A stretch of DNA of 64,000 nucleotides, taken from Actinobacteria bacterium OV320. GTDB taxonomy: Bacteria; Actinomycetota; Actinomycetes; Streptomycetales; Streptomycetaceae. How positions within the stretch are numbered: position 1 is the first letter of the stretch; each line of letters starts with the position of its first letter. Both the position numbers and the translations under genes were made by a program. The DNA lies in NCBI GenBank assembly GCA_001298545.1, contig LJCX01000034.1, forward strand, positions 1-64,000. Reading direction: 5' to 3'. The notes beneath the pieces were generated by a model. That model was given only the letters and a program-made list of their open reading frames with translations. It made no database searches and was not told the DNA's origin. This document shows positions 16,374 to 24,499 of the stretch, in pieces.

Positions 16374-17080
16374 GGCTGTCCTTCCCAGGGGGTGGTGATG
16401 CGGTTTACGGACTGCGGCCCGGACACCCGGCTGTCGGCGGGGATCCACAGCGTGGCGACGGTGCTGCTCGGGGCCAGGACCGATCGAGCGTTGATGACGG
16501 AGCCCGGACCGACGGTGACCCGTGCGCCGGCGCGGACGCCGTCGCCGATCACCGCTGACCATTTCGGTTCGCCGGTACTCATCCGTCGGCCATCCGGCAG
16601 GGCGAAGCTGATGGGCTTGTCCGGGCGGAGCATGTCGTCGTTGGTCATCACGCAGGCCGCGGTGAGCAGGTCGGCGGAGAAGTAGCAGCCGCGGCCGATG
16701 ACGCAACAGCCCACGGTCGCCCGGTGGGACAGGATGCTGTGTTCGCCGACCAGGCTGCGCGAGATCTCGCACCCGTATCCGATGTGCACGTGGGATGAGA
16801 TCACTGTCCGCCCGCGCACGGTCGAGTACTCGTGGATGCGCACGCCCGGACCGATCACCACGTCGTCGGCCACGTTCGCCAGTGGAGAGACGTAGGCGTC
16901 GGGATGGATGCGCGGCCGGTTGCCGAGCGAGGCACACACCAGGTCGTACACGGCGCCGGACACATCGCCGATGGACGCGATGGGCTGCTCGTCCAGGACG
17001 CCGGCGCCCAGTTCCTTCAGGAACGGGTCGTCGGCCAGGCGCAGCACGTCGCCGAGCACGGGGCCGCCGGCATCGTTCAC
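16370..17080 (-). CDS. Left-handed beta-helix (hexapeptide-repeat) acyltransferase
   Basis: A 236-residue protein from GTG 17080. From about residue 55 it shows imperfect hexapeptide turns (IHPDAYVSPLANVADDVVIG, VRGRTVISSHVHIGYGCEIS, AVIGDGVRAGARVTVGPGSV), the left-handed parallel beta-helix of GlmU/NeuD/DapH-type acyl transferases, which act as trimers. The first 50 residues form an extra helical region. A likely role is acetylation or another acylation of a sugar made in the pathway. It overlaps both neighbours by four bases (GTGA upstream, ATGA downstream), so the three genes form a tight translational unit. The acyl donor and acceptor are unknown. Confidence 0.82.
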   Translation of the reverse strand: MNDAGGPVLGDVLRLADDPFLKELGAGVLDEQPIASIGDVSGAVYDLVCASLGNRPRIHPDAYVSPLANVADDVVIGPGVRIHEYSTVRGRTVISSHVHIGYGCEISRSLVGEHSILSHRATVGCCVIGRGCYFSADLLTAACVMTNDDMLRPDKPISFALPDGRRMSTGEPKWSAVIGDGVRAGARVTVGPGSVINARSVLAPSSTVATLWIPADSRVSGPQSVNRITTPWEGQP

Positions 17081-18195
17081 CGGGCGGGCTCGAGTGCGCG
17101 GGCGGCGGGGCTCTGACCCATGACCAGCGTCAGGTACTGGGCGGCGCAGCGGCCCGGGGTATACCAGCCTTCGGCCAGAGCGCGGGCGGCGCTGCCCATC
17201 CTCGTCAGGGAGGCGCGGTCCAGGAGCGCGTCGGTGAGGGCGGCCACGAGGTCGCTGGGGTCGTCGGGGTCGTAGACCATGCCGGTCAGGGCGTCGATGA
17301 CGAGTTCGGGGCTGGCTCCGGCGTTGGGCACCAGAGCGGGTATCGCTGCACCGGCGGCGTCGATGACAGCGCGTCCGAAGCCCTCCTGAACCGAGGCGGT
17401 GGCCAGCAGGTCGTACCCGGCCAGCCGCCGGGGCAGGTCATCGCTGTACCCGAGGAAGTGCACCGGCGCGCCGAGCTCGCGCACCAGGTCTTCCAACTCG
17501 GTCTGCTGGGAGCCTGCTTCTCCGAACACGTCCAGACGCACCGCAGTGGACAGACGCGGGTCAGCGACCGCCCGCACGAGGTGATCCGTGCGCTTCCAGG
17601 GCACTGTACGGGCGACCGCCGCGACGAGTAACCGGCCAGTGCCGGGTCTGGTGCGGACAGGAACTTCGGCCGGGATCGCGACACCGTTGTGGATGGTGCT
17701 GACATACCGCGCCATGGGCGCATGCACCCGCAGGGCAGCTGACGACGCATGCGAGATGCCCACCCACACGGGCACGGCGGACAGCAGCTCCCACGGAAGG
17801 CCTCCGATCGTCCTCTCGACCATCGCACCTTGGTCGGGGTCGATCACCCGCAGCACCTGCTCGGCGTTGACGACGTGCCGGACAACAGGAATGACCCGGG
17901 CCTGCGGGGCAAGGAGCACGTCGGCGGCCGCAGTGCGGTGGCTGGAGATCACCACGACAGGTCGGCCGTCGGCGGGCTGGCAGATGCGCGTGAACGCCTG
18001 CTGGTAGTGCTGCCAGTTAGTGACCTCGTGGACACGGGCTGGGGCGCAGGAGCCGACGGCGGGTCCGCCCTGACGCCACCACAGCACATCCACGTCGGGC
18101 ACCATCCGGGCGAGGTTGCCCGCCAGTTCAGTGACGGAGTGCTCTGCTCCGCCTCGGGCCGTGGTGACCCAGGTCAGGACAACGTGCGGAACCAC
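17077..18195 (-). CDS. GT4-family glycosyltransferase
   Basis: A 372-residue GT-B enzyme. GTG 18195 (VVPHVVLTWVTTARGGAEHS) has a perfect AGGAGG five bases upstream; the longer frame to 18318 does not. The N-terminal domain opens with the GGAEHSV glycine turn, and the C-terminal nucleotide-sugar domain has VAAVARTVPWKRTDHLVRAV, VHFLGYSDDLPRRLAGYDLL and VQEGFGRAVIDAAG. The last is the family E-x7-E motif with Asp at the second position. It likely transfers a sugar to a pathway intermediate in the cytoplasm. It is the first gene of an overlapping trio and is preceded by a 288-bp gap that probably holds its promoter. Confidence 0.87.
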   Translation of the reverse strand: MVPHVVLTWVTTARGGAEHSVTELAGNLARMVPDVDVLWWRQGGPAVGSCAPARVHEVTNWQHYQQAFTRICQPADGRPVVVISSHRTAAADVLLAPQARVIPVVRHVVNAEQVLRVIDPDQGAMVERTIGGLPWELLSAVPVWVGISHASSAALRVHAPMARYVSTIHNGVAIPAEVPVRTRPGTGRLLVAAVARTVPWKRTDHLVRAVADPRLSTAVRLDVFGEAGSQQTELEDLVRELGAPVHFLGYSDDLPRRLAGYDLLATASVQEGFGRAVIDAAGAAIPALVPNAGASPELVIDALTGMVYDPDDPSDLVAALTDALLDRASLTRMGSAARALAEGWYTPGRCAAQYLTLVMGQSPAARALEPAR

Positions 18196-18483
18196 TGTGC
18201 CTCCTAAGGAAGCGGCGATTTTGGTCACGAAGCGTTTCTTGGAACACACGACGCCCCGTGGAAGACGGGGGTGGGGCGCTGCGCCCGGAAAGAGGAAGGC
18301 GGGATGGTCGGGCTGCACCGTTGTTGTCCTTGGTCTACGTCGCGGATATCTCTCGGTGGATCACTCGGCGCGGGGCGGCTGTAGCGCGCTCACAGGGGAG
18401 GGCGCGTCGATCCGTCGTCCCCGCACCGGGCTGGTATCCCGCGCTGGGCAACGGGGGTGCCTGGCGAAGGACGGCAGGCCCCG

Positions 18484-19302
18484 TCATCCGAAACGCTGCA
18501 TCCATCCGATGGGTGTGCTGGCCTCATCGCGGGTCGGAACGAGGTCGGGACGGTGCCAGACCCCGTTGAACGCATCGAGGCCGTGCGTGGTGACGATCTC
18601 CTCCACGCTGTCGACGGCCCTGGTGAAGTACTCCAGCGTCTCGGCGCGGTCAGCGTTTTCGGCCAGGGCCCGGTAGCGGTGAGTGGCGTGCGGGCTGATC
18701 TCCCTCAGCGACACCGGGGCGCCGAGGAGTTTCGTCGTGATCTGCCGGTCGGCCCAATAGGCGTGCCCTTCCACGAGGAAGCCGTAGTCGCGGTCCGCTA
18801 TGCCCCGCAGCTCCGGGTAGTAGCTGTCCTGTAACCGCCACATCGCACCGTTGTCGGTGGCGTGCTGGGCGACGTGGGTCAGCTCGTGGCAGATGGCCTT
18901 GGTGAGCACGGCCTGGTCGTTGAGGCGCCCAGCCTCGTACATGGACTGGGGCAGGATCACGAGCTCGAACTGGCCTTGGCGGAAGTCGACGACTTGGGCG
19001 CCGATCAGGGGCCAGAGCCGGTGTCGGCTGTTGCACTGGGTGTAGTGCTGAACCTTCGCCTGGCGTCTGCGCCTTCGAGGTGCGCGCAGTTCGCGGGCTT
19101 CGGCCCGCAGCAGCCGTGCGCTGCGGCGCTGGTGCGCCTTCAGCCATGCGCGCGGGGACATGGTCCGGATGACCACCGTGTCGGGCAGGGCCAGCCCCGT
19201 CACCGCTTCGACGAGCGGGGCGGTTTCGGCGGCGACGGCCTCAACGCGCTGCGCCAGGTCGTCGAATCTGCGGCCTGCGTCATGGTGGACGGTGATGTTC
19301 AT
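18484..19302 (-). CDS. Putative zinc metalloprotease (gluzincin type)
   Basis: A 272-residue protein from ATG 19302 (MNITVHHDAGRRFDDLAQRV), with AGAGGA about seven bases upstream. It has the zinc signature ICHELTHVAQH (His139, Glu140, His143) and a likely third ligand Glu in FLVEGHAYW near residue 176. An Arg-rich stretch lies at about residues 60-80. No signal peptide is visible, so it is probably cytoplasmic. It resembles the uncharacterised HExxH proteins of actinobacteria. It lies between the conservon operon and the glycosyltransferase operon and could process a peptide part of the product, but that is inference. Two strong hairpins separate it from the gene upstream. Confidence 0.75.
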   Translation of the reverse strand: MNITVHHDAGRRFDDLAQRVEAVAAETAPLVEAVTGLALPDTVVIRTMSPRAWLKAHQRRSARLLRAEARELRAPRRRRRQAKVQHYTQCNSRHRLWPLIGAQVVDFRQGQFELVILPQSMYEAGRLNDQAVLTKAICHELTHVAQHATDNGAMWRLQDSYYPELRGIADRDYGFLVEGHAYWADRQITTKLLGAPVSLREISPHATHRYRALAENADRAETLEYFTRAVDSVEEIVTTHGLDAFNGVWHRPDLVPTRDEASTPIGWMQRFG

Positions 19303-19349
19303 GCGTTCCTCTGAGGAGGGGGTGGACGGGCAGGGGAGCGGGGGTGTGC

Positions 19350-19393
19350 GCCCCGCCGCAGGCCTGGCCTGGACGGGTGGCCTGCGGCGGGGC
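19350..19393 (-). terminator. Strong hairpin 2 between two operons
   Basis: A 15-bp perfect stem (GCCCCGCCGCAGGCC at 19350-19364 and its reverse complement at 19379-19393) with a 14-base loop. It lies downstream of the acyl-CoA dehydrogenase gene and just before the metalloprotease gene. No U-run follows, as is usual in high-GC actinobacteria. Confidence 0.65.
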
Positions 19394-19400
19394 TGAGGGG

Positions 19401-19443
19401 CCCGCGCACGGCTATGCGGAGTGACGGGGGAGCCGTGCGCGGG
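19401..19443 (-). terminator. Strong hairpin 1 after the acyl-CoA dehydrogenase gene
   Basis: A 13-bp perfect stem (CCCGCGCACGGCT at 19401-19413 and its complement at 19431-19443) five bases beyond the stop at 19448. With the second hairpin it forms a double terminator that should end the conservon transcript. Confidence 0.7.
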
Positions 19444-19447
19444 AGCT

Positions 19448-20722
19448 CTAAAGGGCTCTCGCCGGGTCCGACTGGGTGTGCCGTGTGAGGTGGGCGAGGC
19501 GGATTGACCACTGCGTGTGTTCGGTCTCCTCGCCCGCGTGGCCGTGTTCGCGCAGGAGCGCCTGGGCGAGGCGGATGCGCTGGACTTCGCCGGTGCCGGC
19601 GGGTGCGTAGCTGGTCTGCATGTCGCGCCAGACCCGCTCGAGGGGGTAGTCCTCGACGAGCGCATTCGCGCCGTGCAGTTCCATGGCGTCCCGGCCAGCC
19701 TCGGCTGCCAGTTCATGGCCGAGGCCCTTGGCCGCGGTGAGTTCCGCGTCGCAGGGCAGACCACGGTCGAGCATGTCGACGGCGTGATAGGCCAGGATCC
19801 GGGCCATGATCATCCGAGCCGACATCTGGCCCAGTCGGTCGCGGACCACGCCGAGGTCAGCGACGGCCCCGTTGTACCGAGGGCGCCGACTGACGTACTG
19901 CGTGGTGAGGGCGATGACGCTTTCGTGCAGGCCGAGACTGACCGCGGCCAGGTTGGGTCTTCCGTACAGGATGCTGCTGGACTGCGCGACGTCGAAGCCC
20001 TGGCCCTCCTCACCCAGGACGTTCTGAGGCGGAATACGCACTCGGTCGAAGCTGATCACGCCGAAGCTGAACCCGTGGAGACCAAGCTTGCTGGTGTAGC
20101 GGTGGGCGTGAACTCCCTTCTGGTCTGCTTCGACGAGGAAGGCGGTGAGGGCCTGGGAGGTGCGCGTGCGGGGCGGGGCGGTGCGGGCGACGACGACATG
20201 CTGGTGGGCCAGGTGGCTGTTGCCGACGTGGACCTTGGTTCCGGACAGGACCCACGCCTTGCCGTCCCACTCGGCGCTGGTGGTCATCCCGCCGATGTGG
20301 CCGCCCTGGTCCGGTTCAGTGACCGCGATCGACATCAACATGCTCCCGTCGGCGACGCTGGGGAGCAGCGCGGTGCGCTGGTCGTCGTTGCCGTAGTGGA
20401 GCAGGGCGGCGACCGGGATCAGACTGGCCTGGAGGATGGCGGCGGCTGCGCCGGAGACGCGGGCGAGGCGGTGGATCAGGACCGTCTTCGCGACGTGGCC
20501 GGCGTGCATCCCGCCGAATGCGGCGGGGACGGTGACGCCAAACCAGCGGCGGCTGGCCATGAGCCGGGCCAGCTTGCGGTCGACGCGGCTGGGCGCGCTC
20601 TCCATGCGCTCCACCAGGGGAAGGACCTCCTCCTGGGCGAAGTCGTCGACGTCCGCCCACAGGGCCTGGTGGCTGGGGGTGAGGAACCTGTCGAGGGTGG
20701 CGGGCGTGGTGGGCATGGGCAT
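19448..20722 (-). CDS. Acyl-CoA dehydrogenase-like flavoprotein
   Basis: A 424-residue protein from ATG 20722 (MPMPTTPATLDRFLTPSHQA), with GGGAGAGGGA upstream. It has the three-domain acyl-CoA dehydrogenase layout: an N-terminal helical part with FGVTVPAAFGGMHAGHVAKT, a middle beta domain with MSIAVTEPDQGGHIGG and VLSGTKVHVGNS, and a C-terminal helical part with ELHGANALVEDYPLERVWRD. At the usual catalytic YEG(T/S) position it reads SYAPAGTGEVQRIR, so the short-chain catalytic Glu is absent. The enzyme may use a Glu elsewhere, as isovaleryl-type members do, or act as a flavin hydroxylase or oxidase. It ends the conservon transcript, 78 bases after the GAF gene. Confidence 0.85.
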   Translation of the reverse strand: MPMPTTPATLDRFLTPSHQALWADVDDFAQEEVLPLVERMESAPSRVDRKLARLMASRRWFGVTVPAAFGGMHAGHVAKTVLIHRLARVSGAAAAILQASLIPVAALLHYGNDDQRTALLPSVADGSMLMSIAVTEPDQGGHIGGMTTSAEWDGKAWVLSGTKVHVGNSHLAHQHVVVARTAPPRTRTSQALTAFLVEADQKGVHAHRYTSKLGLHGFSFGVISFDRVRIPPQNVLGEEGQGFDVAQSSSILYGRPNLAAVSLGLHESVIALTTQYVSRRPRYNGAVADLGVVRDRLGQMSARMIMARILAYHAVDMLDRGLPCDAELTAAKGLGHELAAEAGRDAMELHGANALVEDYPLERVWRDMQTSYAPAGTGEVQRIRLAQALLREHGHAGEETEHTQWSIRLAHLTRHTQSDPARAL

Positions 20723-20800
20723 GGCGGTCCCTCTCCCTGATGGGCTCACGTGACGGCTGCGGCCAGAACCGCGTGTGGGGGTTCCTGGGCACTCGGTGCG

Positions 20801-21412
20801 TCAGGGGACAGGAATTTTGATCTTGAGTTCGGCGGCGGCCGCGCGGGCGCCGTCCTTGACGATGGCCTGGAGCCGCGCCGCGTCGGCGAGGGTGCGCGGC
20901 TCGGGGTCGACGATGCAGACCGTGGCCAGCACGAGGCCGGTGGCCTCGTCGATGATGGGGCTGCCGAAGTAGGACTGGATGCCGATGGCGTCGACGACGT
21001 GGTTGCCCTGGAAGCGCGGGGAGGCGGCCACGTTCGGTAGGGGCAGTCCGCGCCTGCGCTGGACGACCTCGGGGCAGTACCCGTGGGCGCGGCTCATCGT
21101 GCGGCCGACGAGGGGGTAGCCGGCGTCGCGCGGCGGGTTGCGCAGCCCGAGGAAGGTCTGTTCTTCGCCGAAGGCGTTCACCATGGCGTAGAGGAAGCCG
21201 GCGCGCTCGCCCATGTCGACGGCGATGTCGTCGAGCGCCTCGGTTCCCTCCAGGCGGATGCCCAGCTCGTTGAGCCGCGACAGGCGGGTGGCCATCTCGG
21301 TGAGTTCTGTGGCCGGGTCTTCGGTGAAGACGTGAATCCGGCGCTGCACCGTGTGAAGGGACGGGATGGGGGCCGGTACGGAAGTGGCCTGGTGGGGCGG
21401 GGTGAGGGTCAT
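20801..21412 (-). CDS. GAF-domain protein linked to the conservon
   Basis: A 203-residue soluble protein (MTLTPPHQATSVPAPIPSLH). Residues about 55-195 match a GAF sensor domain: TEALDDIAVDMGERAGFLYA, GYCPEVVQRRRGLPLPNVAA, IQSYFGSPIIDEATGLVLAT. The GSPI and TVCIVDPEPR ends fit free-standing GAF proteins found with conservons in Streptomyces. Its start overlaps the CvnD stop (ATGA), so it is translated with the GTPase and may sense a ligand for the complex. The bound ligand is unknown. Confidence 0.8.
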   Translation of the reverse strand: MTLTPPHQATSVPAPIPSLHTVQRRIHVFTEDPATELTEMATRLSRLNELGIRLEGTEALDDIAVDMGERAGFLYAMVNAFGEEQTFLGLRNPPRDAGYPLVGRTMSRAHGYCPEVVQRRRGLPLPNVAASPRFQGNHVVDAIGIQSYFGSPIIDEATGLVLATVCIVDPEPRTLADAARLQAIVKDGARAAAAELKIKIPVP

Positions 21413-22008
21413 GGTGCGTCCAGGAGTGCGGAGTCGGCGGTTGCGGTCTTCACTACGTGCTGCACCAGGGCGAGCAGGACTCCGGCGACGGAATCGGCCT
21501 TGCGGGCGTCGCAGAACATCAGCGGCACTGCGGCGTTGACGTCGAAGGCCTCGCGGATCTCGTCCAGGCTGCGCGGGGCAGCCCCGGGGAAGCGGTTGAT
21601 GGCGATGACGAAGGGCAGGCCGAGCTGTTCGAAGAAGTCGGCCGCGGGGAAGCTGCTGGCGAGTCTGCGAGTGTCGGCCAGGATGACGGCGCCGAAGGCG
21701 CCCTGAACGATGTGATGCCAGAAGCTCCAGAACCGCGGCTGTCCGGGGGTGCCGAACAGGTACAGCTCGACAGGCTCGGGTTCGTCCCAGCCGACCCGGC
21801 CGAAGTCGAAGGCGACCGTGGTGGTCGTCTTCTCCTCGATGCCGTGCAGGCTGTCGACGGTCTCGCCCTGCGCGGTGAGGACTTCCTCGGTGCGCAGGGG
21901 AGGGATGTCGCTGATGGATCCGATGGCGGTGGTCTTGCCAACGCCGAATCCCCCGGCGACAACCAGTTTCAGGACGGACCGCTCGGCGGGCCGCGGCGGC
22001 TGGGTCAT
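21409..22008 (-). CDS. cvnD: Conservon GTPase CvnD
   Basis: A 199-residue small Ras/MglA-like GTPase from ATG 22008 (MTQPPRPAERSVLKLVVAGG). The P-loop is GGFGVGKTT (residues 19-27); VELYLFGTPGQPRFW is the G3 region and FVIAINRFPG stands in the NKxD region (NRFP). The longer frame to 22056 would overlap CvnC. Conservons are Streptomyces membrane-proximal complexes of a histidine-kinase-like CvnA, roadblock CvnB, DUF742 CvnC and this GTPase; several affect development and antibiotic production. Here it follows CvnC by four bases and overlaps the GAF gene. Confidence 0.93.
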   Translation of the reverse strand: MTQPPRPAERSVLKLVVAGGFGVGKTTAIGSISDIPPLRTEEVLTAQGETVDSLHGIEEKTTTTVAFDFGRVGWDEPEPVELYLFGTPGQPRFWSFWHHIVQGAFGAVILADTRRLASSFPAADFFEQLGLPFVIAINRFPGAAPRSLDEIREAFDVNAAVPLMFCDARKADSVAGVLLALVQHVVKTATADSALLDAP

Positions 22009-22012
22009 GGAC

Positions 22013-22420
22013 TCACCCGGCTTTCGCGTTGGGCCACTTGCGCCTGAGACCGGCACTGAGCGCCTGGAGCGTCTGGAGGTCGGGCCCTTCTCCGTCCGCC
22101 CGGTCCGGCGCGGGCACGGCCAGGGAGTCCGCGTCGATCAGGTCGGAGACCAAGACCGTGACTGCGGCTACGTGCAGTCCGAGGGTGCCGGCCAGTTCGG
22201 CGAGCGGACGCCGCCGCTGTCGGCACAGCTCGATGATCTGGGCGCTCTCCTCGGCCAGCCCGGGGCGGGGCTTGCGGCGGCCGGGACCCAGCACGGTGTG
22301 TAGGCCCAGGAGGTGTCGGGGGCGGGTGCGGCCGTCGGTTACGGCGTACAGCCGCACGATCGAGGCCCTCTCATCCACGGCCCCGGCCGGTAACGAGGCA
22401 TGGCGTGGGCGGTGGCTCAT
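22013..22420 (-). CDS. cvnC: Conservon DUF742 protein CvnC
   Basis: A 135-residue basic protein (MSHRPRHASLPAGAVDERAS) with the DUF742 pattern: IVRLYAVTDGRTRPRHLLGL, AQIIELCRQRRRPLAELAGT, LGLHVAAVTVLVSDLIDADS. The second half looks like a winged helix. CvnC bridges the other subunits in the conservon complex. It overlaps the end of cvnB by four bases and is followed four bases later by cvnD. Confidence 0.93.
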   Translation of the reverse strand: MSHRPRHASLPAGAVDERASIVRLYAVTDGRTRPRHLLGLHTVLGPGRRKPRPGLAEESAQIIELCRQRRRPLAELAGTLGLHVAAVTVLVSDLIDADSLAVPAPDRADGEGPDLQTLQALSAGLRRKWPNAKAG

Positions 22421-22926
22421 GCGGCACCGTCGCTCTGGCCGTCGCGAGCGCGGACGGGGGTGGTCATGAACGGTGCGAACCGCGTCACCAGACGCCCGGT
22501 GGCGTAGCCGATCGTGCCGATGTTCGCGTCGGAGCAGGCGAGCACCACCAGCACCGTCGCAACACTGCCCCCGCTCTTGTTGAACGCCCGCCCGACGCCC
22601 GCACCGGTGACCAGGAAGATCGCGTCATCCCGCTCCACCAAGACCTGCTGGGGCGGCAGCTTTGCACGCATCGGCCCGGAGACCCCTCCGGCCAGACCCG
22701 CCATCCCCGCGAACGCCGCGGCCAACTCGTCGGCCCAGTCGGCCTCCATATGCGAGCAGCGCACCTGCTGCATCCCGTCGCGCGAGAGCAGCAGCGCGTC
22801 TGTGACACCCGGAGTGTCATCGACGAACTGGTCGAGCAGGCGCGTCATCTGCCCCTTGACCTCGTCGGGGGAGGCTGCGGGAAGGTCGGACACCACACCA
22901 GCTGTGCCGTTCACGTCGTAGGCCAT
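22417..22926 (-). CDS. cvnB: Conservon roadblock/LC7 protein CvnB
   Basis: A 169-residue protein from ATG 22926 (MAYDVNGTAGVVSDLPAASP), with GGAG nine bases upstream; an in-frame ATG at 22941 is also possible. Residues about 35-130 are a roadblock/LC7 fold: VTDALLLSRDGMQQVRCSHM, ADWADELAAAFAGMAGLAGG, VTGAGVGRAFNKSG. Roadblock proteins pair with small GTPases as regulators, here with CvnD. It lies 32 bases after cvnA. Confidence 0.92.
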   Translation of the reverse strand: MAYDVNGTAGVVSDLPAASPDEVKGQMTRLLDQFVDDTPGVTDALLLSRDGMQQVRCSHMEADWADELAAAFAGMAGLAGGVSGPMRAKLPPQQVLVERDDAIFLVTGAGVGRAFNKSGGSVATVLVVLACSDANIGTIGYATGRLVTRFAPFMTTPVRARDGQSDGAA

Positions 22927-22958
22927 GGCAGTTCGCTCCATAAGAATCAGAGGTCGGG

Positions 22959-24422
22959 TCACGAGGGACTGTTCCGGGATGTGCCGGGGCCGGGATCGGC
23001 GCTCAGCCCGGCGGCAAGGCTCGCGCGCCAATCCGCTGCGGCCCGGGGGTTCGCCGCCTGGGACGGCATCGCCGGCTCGGCGGCTGCGGGCGGCATGGGC
23101 CTGTCCACCCGCTGGCGCCGGGGCAGCCGATCCGCCGCGCCGCCGTTGCTCGGTGTGGGGCGCACGAGCGGCTGCACGACGCCTGCATGCGCCGGCTGCG
23201 GGGCGGCGGGTACCGGCGCGGTGGAGATGGTGACGGTGCCGACGGCGGGAGCGACCGGAACGAGGTAGCGATTCGGGATGATCACGTTAGCGGTGGTCCC
23301 ACCCATTGCGTTCAGGGTGAGCCAGACCTTCAGGCCGTGCCGCGCAGCGATCTTTGCGGTGGTGATGAGGCCGAGATGTCCGCGGCGCACCTGGGCAGCG
23401 ACATCAGCCTGGCCCGGGTGAGCGAGTAGATGATTCAGCATGTCCCGCTGGCCAGGGTCCATCAGGAGCGTCGCCCGGTCTTCGACCTCGATCAGAAGTC
23501 CGGACGCCACCTTCCCGGCGCGCACGACAACCTGGGTCGCCGGGTCCGAGTGCTCCAGCCCATTGTCGATCAGCTCCGCGAGCAGGTGCGCCACCTCGGG
23601 GTGCACGTGAGCGGGCAGCGCGAACCCGGCACCGACGTCGCCGGGCACAGTGAGCACGCGCGGGTACTTGACCACCTCAGATTTCGCGCCGCGGAGCACC
23701 GTGCCGACCTGTACGGGTCTACGCGTCTCACGCAGGGACCGGCCGCCGAGGACGACGGACACGCTCTCCACCATGCGCCGCAGCCGCGTCGCAAGATGGT
23801 CGATCTTGAAGCTCCAGTCCAGGAGAACCGGGTCCTCGGTCGCTTCCTGCAAACCGGTCAGGTGCTCCAGCATCTCGTCGATCAAAACGTGCTGGCGTCG
23901 CGTCAAGGTCCGGTGCATCTCCACCAGCACGGCCGCCTGCGACTCGTCGTGCACCCGCAGCAGGGCACCCGCACCCTGCACCTGGAGGTTCCCGATCAGT
24001 TCGAAGACCTTCTCCAGCGGATCATCGCCAGCTCGCCACTCCTGCGGGAGCGACGGCCGGGTTCCTCGGCAAAGCTCATCTGCCGTCCAGATAATGGTCT
24101 GCTCAGCTGCTCCTGCGGCTTCCGCGATCAGCTGTAGCTCCGCGTCCCGCTTGAGTTGGAACGAGGCCGCCACTGCCCGAATCCGAATGAATCCGAGCAG
24201 AGCCGCGATCAGCACGCTGCCGCCAAGAGCCGTCGCTAGCTGGATGACCCCGAGCCGGTAAACCCAAACGGCGAGGATGGTCATGCCCCACAGCGCGACG
24301 ATGCACAGCAACGGCGCGAGCAACACACCGCCGACCTCTTCGAGGAAACGATTCGCGCTATGGCGGCGGTTTCGTCTACGGCGATGATTGACCGGCCGGG
24401 AGGAAGGCACGCGGTCAGACAT
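22959..24422 (-). CDS. cvnA: Conservon sensor histidine-kinase-like protein CvnA
   Basis: A 487-residue protein (MSDRVPSSRPVNHRRRRNRR) with an Arg-rich N-terminus, two transmembrane helices at about residues 32-85 (VLLAPLLCIVALWGMTILAV, ATALGGSVLIAALLGFI), a helical dimerisation region and an HATPase_c domain at about 230-370. The N-box is ELIDNGLEHSDP and the glycine region GHLGLITTAKIAARHGLKV. The C-terminal 110 residues are a Pro/Ala-rich tail. It anchors the conservon at the membrane and heads the operon cvnA-B-C-D-GAF-dehydrogenase. GAGGA precedes ATG 24422. Confidence 0.92.
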   Translation of the reverse strand: MSDRVPSSRPVNHRRRRNRRHSANRFLEEVGGVLLAPLLCIVALWGMTILAVWVYRLGVIQLATALGGSVLIAALLGFIRIRAVAASFQLKRDAELQLIAEAAGAAEQTIIWTADELCRGTRPSLPQEWRAGDDPLEKVFELIGNLQVQGAGALLRVHDESQAAVLVEMHRTLTRRQHVLIDEMLEHLTGLQEATEDPVLLDWSFKIDHLATRLRRMVESVSVVLGGRSLRETRRPVQVGTVLRGAKSEVVKYPRVLTVPGDVGAGFALPAHVHPEVAHLLAELIDNGLEHSDPATQVVVRAGKVASGLLIEVEDRATLLMDPGQRDMLNHLLAHPGQADVAAQVRRGHLGLITTAKIAARHGLKVWLTLNAMGGTTANVIIPNRYLVPVAPAVGTVTISTAPVPAAPQPAHAGVVQPLVRPTPSNGGAADRLPRRQRVDRPMPPAAAEPAMPSQAANPRAAADWRASLAAGLSADPGPGTSRNSPS

Positions 24423-24499
24423 GGGGGTTCCTCAAAAGTCAGTTCCGACAGGGAGCAGAGGAGGGGAATAAGCCGACCAGGCGGTCCCTCGTCAGCACA

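Noticed and set aside
18254..18270. Short hairpin CCCCGT-GGAAG-ACGGGG before the GT4 gene
   Set aside because: Only a 6-bp stem in a GC-rich background; too weak to call a terminator or operator.
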